The translations under genes were made by a program, and so were the position numbers. Below, piece after piece: positions 16,601 to 24,384 of a DNA stretch of 41,567 bases (its first letter is position 1; every line of letters starts with the position of its first letter). Source of the stretch: Caldifarciminota bacterium. GTDB taxonomy: Bacteria; Hydrothermota; UBA3072. The notes under the pieces were generated by a model that did no database searches, was not told where the DNA came from, and worked only from the letters and a program-made list of their open reading frames with translations. The DNA lies in contig JAGLZA010000087.1 of NCBI GenBank assembly GCA_023131835.1, positions 1 through 41,567 on the forward strand, written 5' to 3'.

Positions 16601-17850
16601 ATTGCATTTTCCAGAGGGAAATGTTTCTCTAACACAGGACCAACCTTCTTATGCAGTTTCTTTCTCTCATTCCCGGGTATTATTCGATATGCAACCTCTT
16701 TTATCATGGGATGAGCAAATTTGAATCTCTCTTTTCCTTCTATGGTTTCCTTTCGCAAGATCCATTGGTTATTCAATACTTTGAGTTCCCTGCGAATATC
16801 TTTATCCATAATCTCATTCAAGATTACACTATCTATATATTCACCACCCATAATAGATGCATATTGAATCACTCTCATTAACTTTTTATTGGGAACCCTC
16901 TCTAGTTTCTCCTGAATTATTTGTAGGATTGTCCCGGTTAACTCTATTCCGGATAATTTATCTTTGTCTATTATACAGGTATCTTCTTCTTTTGTTAAGG
17001 CTTTTCCCTCTATCAATAATCTTACGAAGTGTTCTATAAAGAGGGGAATACCTGCTGTCTTTTTGAAAGTTTTATCTAAAATAGATTCAATTGCATCTTC
17101 TTCTATTACATCTATCATAGAAGTTATAAACTCCCTTGTGGATTGAATACTTAATCTCTCAAGCAGAATCTTGATAAAATAGCCTTTTATTGCCTCTTCA
17201 AACTCAATAAGTTTATCAGTCTTTTCTTCCTCTCTGTAAGTAATAATGAAAATAATATTTGATGTGACTGGCATTCCGAGTGCCAGATATTTGAGAAACT
17301 CAATGGTCTCTTTTCCTGAATATTGGAAGTCTTCCAATGCTATTACAATATTCTTCTCTAATGGTAAATTTATGAGGAACTGCAAGAATCTCTCAAGGAT
17401 GTAGTGCTTCTCTATTTCTTTTAAGTGTTTAACCTTCCGTAGGTATTCTTTGTTCCTTAAATCTGGTGATAGGGTTATGAGCATATCTCCGTAAACCTTG
17501 ATGAATTCCTTATAATCTACTTCAAGTAGATTAATCAATGATTTGATAATCCTCCTGAAAGGTGCGTAAGACTCTTCTTCTTCTCTTTGGCATTCTACCT
17601 TTATAAAGATTGCGTTTTTTAGTCTACTATATTTATCAATCTCTTCTAATAACCGTGTCTTGCCAATACCTGCTTCCCCTGAAATAATAATGATTGGTTT
17701 ATGTGGGTTTTCACCTAATTTACTGAATTCTTCCTTTAAAAGGGTTAATTCTTCCTTTCTTCCCACAAGTGACTTTGGTCGGGTAAATGTAAGTTTACCA
17801 GGATGAGTTCTTAGTTTAGATTTATCTTGCTTCGCCAAAGTCACCTCCAC
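13648..17850 (-). CDS. ATPase-TPR-GAF sigma-54 activator (MalT-like sensor fused to AAA and Fis HTH)
   Basis: This 1400-residue regulator has an N-terminal AAA_16/STAND-type ATPase (VGRKEEL at 29-35, Walker A GEAGIGKT at 58-65) and a long TPR array from about 420 to 890. A GAF-like domain covers about 920-1065 and the sigma-54 interaction domain about 1078-1320, with Walker A GETGVGKE at 1110-1117, an intact GAFTGA loop at 1156-1161 and Walker B TIFLDE at 1176-1181. A Fis-type helix-turn-helix lies at about 1354-1383 (NMSKAAKLLKIGRTTLYRKI). It should remodel sigma-54 polymerase in response to a ligand or protein sensed by the TPR/GAF half. The start is GTG and overlaps the module D gene by 29 bases, so the two are co-transcribed. 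Enhancer-like palindromes and promoter C lie directly behind its stop. Confidence 0.9.
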   Translation of the reverse strand: MEVTLAKQDKSKLRTHPGKLTFTRPKSLVGRKEELTLLKEEFSKLGENPHKPIIIISGEAGIGKTRLLEEIDKYSRLKNAIFIKVECQREEEESYAPFRRIIKSLINLLEVDYKEFIKVYGDMLITLSPDLRNKEYLRKVKHLKEIEKHYILERFLQFLINLPLEKNIVIALEDFQYSGKETIEFLKYLALGMPVTSNIIFIITYREEEKTDKLIEFEEAIKGYFIKILLERLSIQSTREFITSMIDVIEEDAIESILDKTFKKTAGIPLFIEHFVRLLIEGKALTKEEDTCIIDKDKLSGIELTGTILQIIQEKLERVPNKKLMRVIQYASIMGGEYIDSVILNEIMDKDIRRELKVLNNQWILRKETIEGKERFKFAHPMIKEVAYRIIPGNERKKLHKKVGPVLEKHFPLENAILAQHFSLAEVRGKAYKYSLKAAKNAEKEFAYLESIPLYETALRFATDKSKMMKIRIKLAEVCGIVCNFKKSIKYLKEVISQEEQNELRIKAMVELMKINRLQGKNKEAFKIGEGVLKLISKDVSIQKAQVYKILGRILIAKGEHRRGINYLKEALLISVKLGDKELQAETKNAMGLSYTHRDRCNIAIKYLKEALELTKSKKTRGVLYLNLGVTYGRIHNHREEEFYFKKAIELSRETGDIKGLAIAYHNLALILQSTGRSNDALKYFRYALEYTKRMEDKIRLSLIYANIGGLYAQINELDLAIEYCNKSLELIKHKEYEDIRLTVIVYINVSVVYFYRGVYNRAIFYCKKLMKLEKKINNLSELNEARILLSNIYVNKGDFEKAENLLLKAEEYIKDKKDNLLLGLSHRVRAKIIKNDSPEEAIRYFKDSLKAFSKPYLKTEKAHTLYEMGRLYIEMNKYQDALDTLLQANGILQERGEIYWLKKVENSIEDVEKLLQVLPKRMGLEIDVLTPIVKLISSKVSLDRFIEEALILVKNTLQIGMSAVIVFEDGDIKKVYSNEEIDKETRENINNLCKLIYNKKKLILNQKGLILCIPIKVEETIKGVLYMDNRENQNRFERDTIEFLKLLSSIFSIGIENLKLRGEPSTKFSQKKKVTTKFGNIIGESKAMQKVYNLIKSCAGSDIAVLLEGETGVGKELVAKAIHFHSKRKGNFVPIYCGGMPYSLFEGEFFGYKKGAFTGAIHDKPGLLEEADGGTIFLDEITSIPLPIQAKLLRVLQEGNFRRLGETKHKKVDVRIISAINQDIEELITRGEFRKDLFYRITTIRMKIPSLRERKEDIPLLVNYYLEIFNKKFGRDIKGFTGEAMNTMTNYTWEGNVRELEHEIERLVAITEEEIITIDDLKEEIRETRPIEIDKIVRLDEFIKERECEYIALVLKQCNYNMSKAAKLLKIGRTTLYRKIEELQILKNQDNTQPLIPFQ

Positions 17851-18160
17851 CAGGCATTTGTAGTATTATGTATCTATTCACGATAATCTTCTCCTGTTTA
17901 CTAACTTTTCCTTTATTAGAATAATTATATGCAGTATTTTGTGAAGTCCAAAGCACATGGTTTATACTCTGGCGGAAAGGGTGTCTGGATTTGAAGTAGT
18001 AATCTACTTTATCCCCACTGTTTTGCACGACTACATATGCAGTTTCAGCTCCAGATACATCTCCTACAACATCTTTACTACCAGCACGCGAATTGAATGT
18101 ATTCTTGATATATATTCCCAAAAAGAGTAGAGGACATATTAACAATCTACCTTTAAGCAT
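17822..18160 (-). CDS. small membrane-anchored or exported protein, module D
   Basis: A 112-residue protein with a hydrophobic N-terminus (RLLICPLLFLGIYI, residues 5-18) that may be a signal anchor. The rest is polar and rich in Tyr, Asn and Ser, with no recognised domain. Although similar in size and style to the module C protein, I see no convincing alignment between them. An AAAAGGA ribosome site precedes the ATG. It is the first gene after promoter D and overlaps the activator gene, so it could tell that activator about the envelope state, but nothing in the sequence proves this. Confidence 0.6.
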   Translation of the reverse strand: MLKGRLLICPLLFLGIYIKNTFNSRAGSKDVVGDVSGAETAYVVVQNSGDKVDYYFKSRHPFRQSINHVLWTSQNTAYNYSNKGKVSKQEKIIVNRYIILQMPGGGDFGEAR

Positions 18161-18392
18161 CTTAATTTCCTTTTAAGGTTTTTCCCTTTCCCGACAACTT
18201 TATTCTCACCGTAAGGGTTTGAGGAACACCTCTTTAACACTCTTTCGTCCCCAAAAGGCAAGAGAACATCTAATTTTATCTATGGTTGATAACCTCCTTG
18301 TTTCAGGTTAAAACTACAATTGGCGGGTATCGCTTTCCTCTTTTTACTTTCAATTATCGTATTATCGCTTCCCTTACTCAAACGCCCTTCTT
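18161..18392 (-). promoter_or_regulatory. conserved 5' leader, module D
   Basis: A 232-nt leader with the shared blocks. Arms at 18253-18258 and 18229-18234 still pair, although CCTCTT has become CCTTTT: the change makes a G-U pair, which fits a folded RNA. The first 90 bases match module C almost exactly. Confidence 0.62.
18280..18381 (-). CDS. possible leader peptide (uORF), module D
   Basis: A 33-residue ORF starting with TTG, 11 bases after the predicted transcript start and behind AGAAGG. It ends just after NCSFNLKQGG, with TAG closing it before the conserved hairpin. In this copy translation would stop upstream of the hairpin, which suits an attenuation-type role. Confidence 0.3.
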   Translation of the reverse strand: MSKGSDNTIIESKKRKAIPANCSFNLKQGGYQP

Positions 18393-18402
18393 CTATTTTA
18401 TA

Positions 18403-18419
18403 TACAAATTCCATTCCAA
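18403..18419 (-). promoter_or_regulatory. sigma-54-like -24/-12 promoter, module D
   Basis: The minus strand reads TTGGAATGGAATTTGTA, identical to module A. The predicted start is near 18392. It would drive the small module D protein and the downstream 1400-residue activator. Confidence 0.72.
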
Positions 18420-18500
18420 AAAACCAGGATATTAAGTCCTTAAAAATCAGCAAGTTATAAATCCAGTTTTTTCAAAATTGGAAACTTAGTTACCAGTGGT

Positions 18501-18602
18501 GGTGAATGATTTACCAGTAACAGTTTATCTCTTTGGAATTCAAGGGGATAATAAAATATTGAAGTGGAAAGTCTTTTACCAGTAGGTGGTAAATGATTTA
18601 CC
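18501..18602. promoter_or_regulatory. enhancer-like palindromes, module D
   Basis: GGTGAATGATTTACC (18501-18515) has one mismatch; GGTAAATGATTTACC (18588-18602) is perfect. They sit 109 and 196 bases above the predicted start, as in module A. The distal one ends two bases before the kinase stop codon. The sequence between these sites and the promoter is strongly similar to module A, pointing to a fairly recent duplication. Confidence 0.7.
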
Positions 18603-18604
18603 AG

Positions 18605-21600
18605 CTATAGATTAGCGAGGAATTGGAGGAATTCCTTTCTTTCCGGGTGAGAACGGAAAGACCTTTTTAATTCCTCCTCTTCGATAAAAGATTCAAGTTC
18701 TTTGAGGATTTTTATTGCCTCTTCAAATAGGGAGAGTGCTTCGTTTTTCTTTCCTAAGAGGAGTTTGCATCTTCCGAGGTGATAGTCTGTTCTCCATCGG
18801 TATTCCCTTGTATTCATTTTATCAAAGTGTCTCTTTGCCTCTTCGAAATAATGGACAGAATGTTCAGGGCCTAAAAGACCCTTTGTTTCGTATTGAACTC
18901 TCCCCTGAAGATATAAAGAAATAGCGGATGGTAATCTCTGGCCTATCGAATCTGCAATTTGATTGCCCTGTATCCAGTATCTCTTCGCTTTCTCTTGCTC
19001 ACATAAGAAGAGATAATCGTTTGACATACAGAAATAAAATAGGGCCTTATCTCTTTTTTCCTCAACATCCTTTGCTTCTACTCTCTCCATCAGGGACAGA
19101 GCTCCTTCTTCGTCGCCTCTTATTTTCAATCCATAAGCTTTCAAAATGTCATTCTTTTCCTCTTTTGAAAGAGTCCCTGCTATTTTATTTGCCTTTTTTA
19201 ACGCTCCAATAGAACAATAGATATTCATTAAGACCGATAATAGTTCTATTTCTAACAATTTATTTTCCAAATCTCTTGTAATTTCGATTCCTTCATTTAC
19301 ACTCTCAATTGCCTTCTTATAGATCCCCTGGTCAAGATAAATTAAGGATAGATTTTTAAAGGTAAGTGGAAGGTTTAGTTTTTCCTCTGTTTTTTTTCGG
19401 ATTTTTAAAACTCTCAGGAGTTTTTTTTCTGTTTCGGAGTATGAACCCATAAGGTAGAAATGATAACTTATATTGGCAAGAAAAGCGGTTTTCAAGGAGA
19501 TATTTTTTTTGGAAAGGGATATTCCCTGCTTAAAAAGAAACAGCGCCCTGGAGTATTCACCTCTTTCTCCAAGTAGTGCACCCATATTTATCAAAAGTAT
19601 TGGAATATTCTTTATATCGCCTATCCTTTTCTTTATAAAAAGAGATTTATTATACCATTCCATTGCCAGGTTATATTCTCTATTTTGATAATAGAAATAA
19701 CCCAAATTTACATAAGCATTGGAAAGCATAAAGTTATCTTTTATTTCACTGTCCATTTCAATAACTTTTCTAAGCGCCTTAATGGCTTCTTTTAGGTTCC
19801 CTTGTGTATAATAGACGATACCAAGTTTTAAAAGTGTTAAAGCTTCTATTTTTATATCCTTTTTTAATTGAGAAATTTTCAATGCGTCCTGAAGATAAGA
19901 GAGTGCTTTTTTTGTCTTCCCCATTATACAATAAACCCTGCCAAGTTCTCCAATGATTTTAACATATAGTATATCTTTTTTATCACCGAGCAAATCAATG
20001 CCCTTTTCATAAAACATTAATGCTTTCATTCGTTGTCCCATAGTTTCAGAGAGTAAACCTAACTGGCAAGATATACTCGCCCTTTCCGGCCTGTTTTCTT
20101 CAAGTTCTAAAGTCTTTTCGTAGAATTTAAATGATTTAGAATATTGACCTAAAAGGAGATAAAGGTTTGCAATCTTTTCAAGGACATCTTTTTTAACATT
20201 TTTATCTTTTATGCAAGGTAAACTCCTTAGGAGTAATTTCAACATTCGTAAATTTTCAATTTTTAAAACCTCAGGGATGATCCTGCGTACACCTTCTCTA
20301 TTTCCTGCCTCAAGGTAATGATATAATATTTCTTCAAACCTTGATGGATAGGAATCTTCGAGAACCTTACCAATCTCTTTATGTAACTCTCTTTTTTTTG
20401 ACAGAGGTATAGATTGATAAAGAATATTCTGTAAGACAGGGTGGGTAAATCGAATTAAGCCCTTTTCTTCTGTGAGAATGCCATTTTCGATCGCCTTTTT
20501 GAGACCTTTATCATCCTTGGAGAATAATGAAATGAGCTTTCTGGGAAATTCTTCCCCAATTGCTGAAAAATACGATAAAAATTCATTGGTATCCTTATCA
20601 AGTTCTTCCAGCTTATGCTTGAAAAAAGTATCTATATCTTTCGAAAAGGAAATCTTATCACTTTCGAGATTTTCAATATTTGCATGATATACTCCTTCCC
20701 TTTCTTTAATTACACCTTCCCTTAGATAGAGATTGAGGGATTTCCTTATCAATAGAGGATTTCCAGAGGTCCATCTATATGTCCTTTCCGTAAGCTCATC
20801 AACCAGGGACATTTCACCAAAGTTTATAAAAAGTAATTCTTTGATATCTTCTGGTAGTAATCCAGGGAGTTTTATCTTTTTTCCTTTTATTTCTATTGAT
20901 TTCTTCAATAGATCAGGGTTTCCTGTGGCAATGATAATTGCTTTTTCGCATAAATTCTCTGAAAGAAAATTGAAAAGATTTATTCCATCCGGAAGTGAAC
21001 TATGCAGGTCGTCTATGAGTATTACATGGAAGTCTTTTATTTCTGATATCGCTTCATTTATGAAATAGATGATTTTCTTGAAATCAGTGGGTTCTCCTTT
21101 GTGGGGACCTCTGCCCTCAAATATATTGGATAATTCTGGATAGAATGTAATTAATTCATCTCTGTATCTATTTACTAAATTCAAAGATGCCCTCATACTC
21201 AGTTCTTTGATAAGGGTAAAAAGAGGAGGGTGAGTAGCACTCTCTCTTTCTCTTAAAACCTTTATCCCTTCTAACGAAAGGTTCTTTGCAAATTCTTTAA
21301 GTAATGCCGTTTTACCCATTCCTGTTCCCCCATAGATTAAAACCGTTGATGGTGCATTAAACCCTTTTTTTATCCTCTTTTCAATAGAATCCTTCATTTT
21401 TTTTAATATTTCTTCTCTGCCTACAAATGGAAGGGAGATTTTTTTTTCTATCTTCACTCCTGGAAAGAGTGCATTAATGACCTCTTTTGCATCAGTGAAG
21501 CGGTCTTGAGGAAAAGGTTCAAGTAGTTTCAAAATTACGTTCTGTGTCCTTTTGGGAACCTTGGGATTTATCTTCTCAATGGGGATATAGTTTTTTTCTA

Positions 21601-22219
21601 TCTGTTTTTTATATAATTCATAAATGCTATTTGCTTTAAAAGGAAGTTTTCCTGTAAGGATTTCATAAAGAAGAACTCCAATGCTATATAGGTCTGATTG
21701 AGGAGTGAATTTCCTTTTTTTAATCACCTCTGGAGGAATGTAGCCGATTGTCCCTTTAATATCATGGTTTGAAAATGTAATTGATGTTAGCGAGAAATCA
21801 AGGATTTTGGGGCTATTATTTCCGATGAAAAAGTTAGATGGCTTTATATCTCCGTGAACTAAACCCTGAGAATGGATATAGTCCAACCCTTCAAGTAGTT
21901 TCTTAACCAGGGAAAGAATTTCCTTTGTCTCTTTGTTCTTACAGTATGTGAGAATATCTTTTCCATTTATGTACTCCATAGTAAAATAGAATCTGTTCTG
22001 CCATTCTCCACACTCATACACCTTTACAAGGTTGGGATGAGAAAGTTCTGTCAGAAGAGAAAACTCTTCTTTAAGGGTTTCTGAAAAATGTTTGGTAAAT
22101 TTTAGGGCTACTATCTTCTCATTCTTTTTATCCCAGACCTTGTAGACCTCACCAAAAGACCCTTTGCCAAGGGGTTGGATGATTTTATATCTGTTATCAA
22201 AGTTCAATTTTATATTCAT
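18605..22219 (-). CDS. PknK-like Ser/Thr protein kinase-ATPase-TPR protein
   Basis: This 1204-residue protein begins with a eukaryotic-type kinase domain (about 10-252): glycine loop GKGSFGEV at 18-25, Lys40, the catalytic loop HGDIKPSN at 122-129, and DFS at 141-143 where most kinases have DFG. A STAND/AAA_16 ATPase follows (VGREEIL from 266, Walker A GGTGMGKT at 297-304, Walker B VILIDD at 399-404). The rest, about 650-1180, is a TPR array. The same order occurs in mycobacterial PknK and in larger kinase-TPR-sensor proteins. It probably phosphorylates or sequesters the neighbouring activator in response to a signal. It overlaps the activator gene upstream by 23 bases. Its 3' end abuts the enhancer sites of module D. 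Confidence 0.88.
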   Translation of the reverse strand: MNIKLNFDNRYKIIQPLGKGSFGEVYKVWDKKNEKIVALKFTKHFSETLKEEFSLLTELSHPNLVKVYECGEWQNRFYFTMEYINGKDILTYCKNKETKEILSLVKKLLEGLDYIHSQGLVHGDIKPSNFFIGNNSPKILDFSLTSITFSNHDIKGTIGYIPPEVIKKRKFTPQSDLYSIGVLLYEILTGKLPFKANSIYELYKKQIEKNYIPIEKINPKVPKRTQNVILKLLEPFPQDRFTDAKEVINALFPGVKIEKKISLPFVGREEILKKMKDSIEKRIKKGFNAPSTVLIYGGTGMGKTALLKEFAKNLSLEGIKVLRERESATHPPLFTLIKELSMRASLNLVNRYRDELITFYPELSNIFEGRGPHKGEPTDFKKIIYFINEAISEIKDFHVILIDDLHSSLPDGINLFNFLSENLCEKAIIIATGNPDLLKKSIEIKGKKIKLPGLLPEDIKELLFINFGEMSLVDELTERTYRWTSGNPLLIRKSLNLYLREGVIKEREGVYHANIENLESDKISFSKDIDTFFKHKLEELDKDTNEFLSYFSAIGEEFPRKLISLFSKDDKGLKKAIENGILTEEKGLIRFTHPVLQNILYQSIPLSKKRELHKEIGKVLEDSYPSRFEEILYHYLEAGNREGVRRIIPEVLKIENLRMLKLLLRSLPCIKDKNVKKDVLEKIANLYLLLGQYSKSFKFYEKTLELEENRPERASISCQLGLLSETMGQRMKALMFYEKGIDLLGDKKDILYVKIIGELGRVYCIMGKTKKALSYLQDALKISQLKKDIKIEALTLLKLGIVYYTQGNLKEAIKALRKVIEMDSEIKDNFMLSNAYVNLGYFYYQNREYNLAMEWYNKSLFIKKRIGDIKNIPILLINMGALLGERGEYSRALFLFKQGISLSKKNISLKTAFLANISYHFYLMGSYSETEKKLLRVLKIRKKTEEKLNLPLTFKNLSLIYLDQGIYKKAIESVNEGIEITRDLENKLLEIELLSVLMNIYCSIGALKKANKIAGTLSKEEKNDILKAYGLKIRGDEEGALSLMERVEAKDVEEKRDKALFYFCMSNDYLFLCEQEKAKRYWIQGNQIADSIGQRLPSAISLYLQGRVQYETKGLLGPEHSVHYFEEAKRHFDKMNTREYRWRTDYHLGRCKLLLGKKNEALSLFEEAIKILKELESFIEEEELKRSFRSHPERKEFLQFLANL

Positions 22220-24206
22220 AAAGTTTCTTTCTCAAGGTCTGCCTGGAGATACCAAGCGCAGTTGCTGTTCTGGATATATTTCCTTTGAGTGTGCGAAGTG
22301 CCTTTTCTATTTCCCTTCTTTCTGTTTCTTCTATAACCTCTTTTAATATTTTATGCCCATCCTTATGCAACTGTAAGGCGATATCTTTGTCGCTAATCTC
22401 TTTTCCTTTACCGATAATTACAGCCTTCTCAATCACATGCTTCAATTCTCTTACATTACCATACCAGGGGTGAGAGAAAAGTTCTTCTTTTGCTCCATCT
22501 GTGAAACCACAGAAGGATTTTTTATATATTCTGGCATAAATCTTGAGATAAAATTCTGCAATTGTTAAAATATCATCTTTTCTCTCTCTCAGGGGAGGGA
22601 TATTAAGAGTGAATGCATTGAGTCTATAAAATAGATCTTTCCTGAATCTTTCTGAACCGACCATATTCTCAAGATTCTTATTGGTTGCAGATATTACCCT
22701 TACGTCTATGGTTATTGGTTTGTCTCCACCGAGACGATAGATATTATTATCTTCTATGACCCTTAAAAGTTTTGCCTGGAAAGAAAGAGATATGTCGCCG
22801 ATTTCATCAAGAAAGAGAGTTCCTTTATTTGCAAGTTCAAACTTACCTTTTCTTTGTTTGATTGCACCTGTAAAAGAGCCCTTTTCATGACCGAAGAGTT
22901 CGTCCTCAAGAAGGTTCTCAGGAATTGCTGTGCAGTTCACTACTATAAAAGGTGCATCCTTCCTTTTAGATGATTTATGTATGCATCCTGCAATCAATTC
23001 CTTCCCAACACCTGTTTCTCCCAGTATTAAACAGGGTGTCTTTGATTTGGAGAAATCTTCTACTTGTTTCGATAATCCTCTATAGAAAGTAGAAACTCCT
23101 ACGATCTCTTCAGGTAGAGGTTGAGAATTGCGGTAATCTATTAGAGTAAATACCCCCCCACCCTGGTTTTTCGATAGGTTTAGAACATTCTCTACCTCAA
23201 CTATTAATTCTTCTTTAGTTGAGAGTCTTGTGCCAGGAAAGGATACGATTCCGATTGATGCGTTCAGGCTTATTTCCGCTTCATCAATCCTTTCAAAGGA
23301 CATTTTTATTTTCTCGAGTAGCCTTTCTGCCAGGGTTTTTGCATCTCTGGCATCGGTTTGAGGTAAGAATAGAATAAATTCATCTCCTCCAAAACGGGCT
23401 GCAAAGTCGGGTTTCCTCACGCTATCCCCAATCAGTTGCCCGACGGCCTCAAGGACACGATTCCCGAAAAGATAGCCATAAGTATAATTGATTGCCTTGA
23501 AATTATCTAAATCAAGCATAAGAACGGAAATATTTCCTCCGTATCTCTGAGCCCTTGAGATTTCTTCATCCAATTTCAGGTAAAACGAGGAGAGATTTGG
23601 AAGACCGGTGAGGGGATCGGTTAAGCTTGATTCGTATAATCTTGCATTCGTTATTGCAATACTTGCAAAATTAGTATATATCTCAAAGAGGTGTTTTTCC
23701 CCCTTAGTAAAGGATTTGACAGGAGTGATTGAATCAACATAGAGTGCACCAATGACATTCCCATTCGTTTCTAATGGGGCGGCAAGTATCATCTTTAATC
23801 CTAATTCTTTGATGCTTTTCTTTTCCTTGAATTCCTTTTCTTTTATTACATTCTCAATAAAAATAATTTCCTTCTTTTCCGCAACCTGGTTTATAACACT
23901 CATACTCAGGCAAAATTTATCTGAGGGAAGGGGAGAAAACTTTGAATCTATTCCTATCTTGTATTTCCAGACCCCTTTGTTATCACAGAGCATTATGAAT
24001 CCCCTGTCTGCATTGGTTAAATTAACTGCATTTTCCAGAACCAATCTCAGAACATCTTCAAGATTAATATCTCTGACGATTTGCGTTGCTATTTCAATAA
24101 GTGCCTTTAGATGCCGAGATTTTACATCTGAATCATCTTTTTTCTGTTTTTTATTGGATGATTTTAATTTCTGGATTTTTTTAATATACTTATCATACTC
24201 GGACAT
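22197..24206 (-). CDS. GAF-GGDEF sigma-54 activator
   Basis: This 669-residue regulator combines four domains: GAF (about 35-190), a GGDEF domain (about 197-355, RFGGDEF at 271-277), a sigma-54 AAA domain (Walker A GETGVGKE at 396-403, Walker B TLFLDE at 463-468) and a Fis-type HTH at the C-terminus (ISRTATALGISRQTLRKKL). The GAFTGA loop reads GSFTGA (443-448), a tolerated variant. In the GGDEF part the catalytic motif is intact, but the usual IND...GH..GD signature reads INYTYGYLFGN, so a guanine-contact Asp is Asn249. It may bind a nucleotide without making c-di-GMP efficiently, or act as a sensor. It is the first gene of the operon with the kinase. Confidence 0.88.
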   Translation of the reverse strand: MSEYDKYIKKIQKLKSSNKKQKKDDSDVKSRHLKALIEIATQIVRDINLEDVLRLVLENAVNLTNADRGFIMLCDNKGVWKYKIGIDSKFSPLPSDKFCLSMSVINQVAEKKEIIFIENVIKEKEFKEKKSIKELGLKMILAAPLETNGNVIGALYVDSITPVKSFTKGEKHLFEIYTNFASIAITNARLYESSLTDPLTGLPNLSSFYLKLDEEISRAQRYGGNISVLMLDLDNFKAINYTYGYLFGNRVLEAVGQLIGDSVRKPDFAARFGGDEFILFLPQTDARDAKTLAERLLEKIKMSFERIDEAEISLNASIGIVSFPGTRLSTKEELIVEVENVLNLSKNQGGGVFTLIDYRNSQPLPEEIVGVSTFYRGLSKQVEDFSKSKTPCLILGETGVGKELIAGCIHKSSKRKDAPFIVVNCTAIPENLLEDELFGHEKGSFTGAIKQRKGKFELANKGTLFLDEIGDISLSFQAKLLRVIEDNNIYRLGGDKPITIDVRVISATNKNLENMVGSERFRKDLFYRLNAFTLNIPPLRERKDDILTIAEFYLKIYARIYKKSFCGFTDGAKEELFSHPWYGNVRELKHVIEKAVIIGKGKEISDKDIALQLHKDGHKILKEVIEETERREIEKALRTLKGNISRTATALGISRQTLRKKLYEYKIEL

Positions 24207-24323
24207 AGATTGGTTTACTTTTTGGTTTTTATTTTTTTATAGGTTTCCTTGTTTTTATAATCTTATATTTTTTTAGATACCATACCATTGAATAAGTGCC
24301 AATTTTTATCTACCCCCCTCGTA

Positions 24324-24384
24324 TTATCGTACGGTAAATCAACAAATATATATTTAAAAATATGATTAATTTCCATTCTGTCAA
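24324..24384 (-). promoter_or_regulatory. putative sigma-70 promoter and palindromic operator for the activator-kinase operon
   Basis: On the minus strand TTGACA (24379-24384) is followed 16 bases later by TATTTT (24357-24362). Downstream, at 24324-24337, is a near-perfect 14-bp palindrome, TTATCGTACGGTAA. It contains GATTTACC on the minus strand, the same half-site found in the module A/B/D enhancers, so the activator may bind its own control region. No -24/-12 element of the module type is present here. Confidence 0.45.

Noticed and set aside
24206-24312. A canonical sigma-54 promoter at TTGGCAC before the activator-kinase operon
   Set aside because: TTGGCAC occurs on the minus strand near 24295, but the bases at the -12 position read AT, not GC, so the spacing requirement fails.
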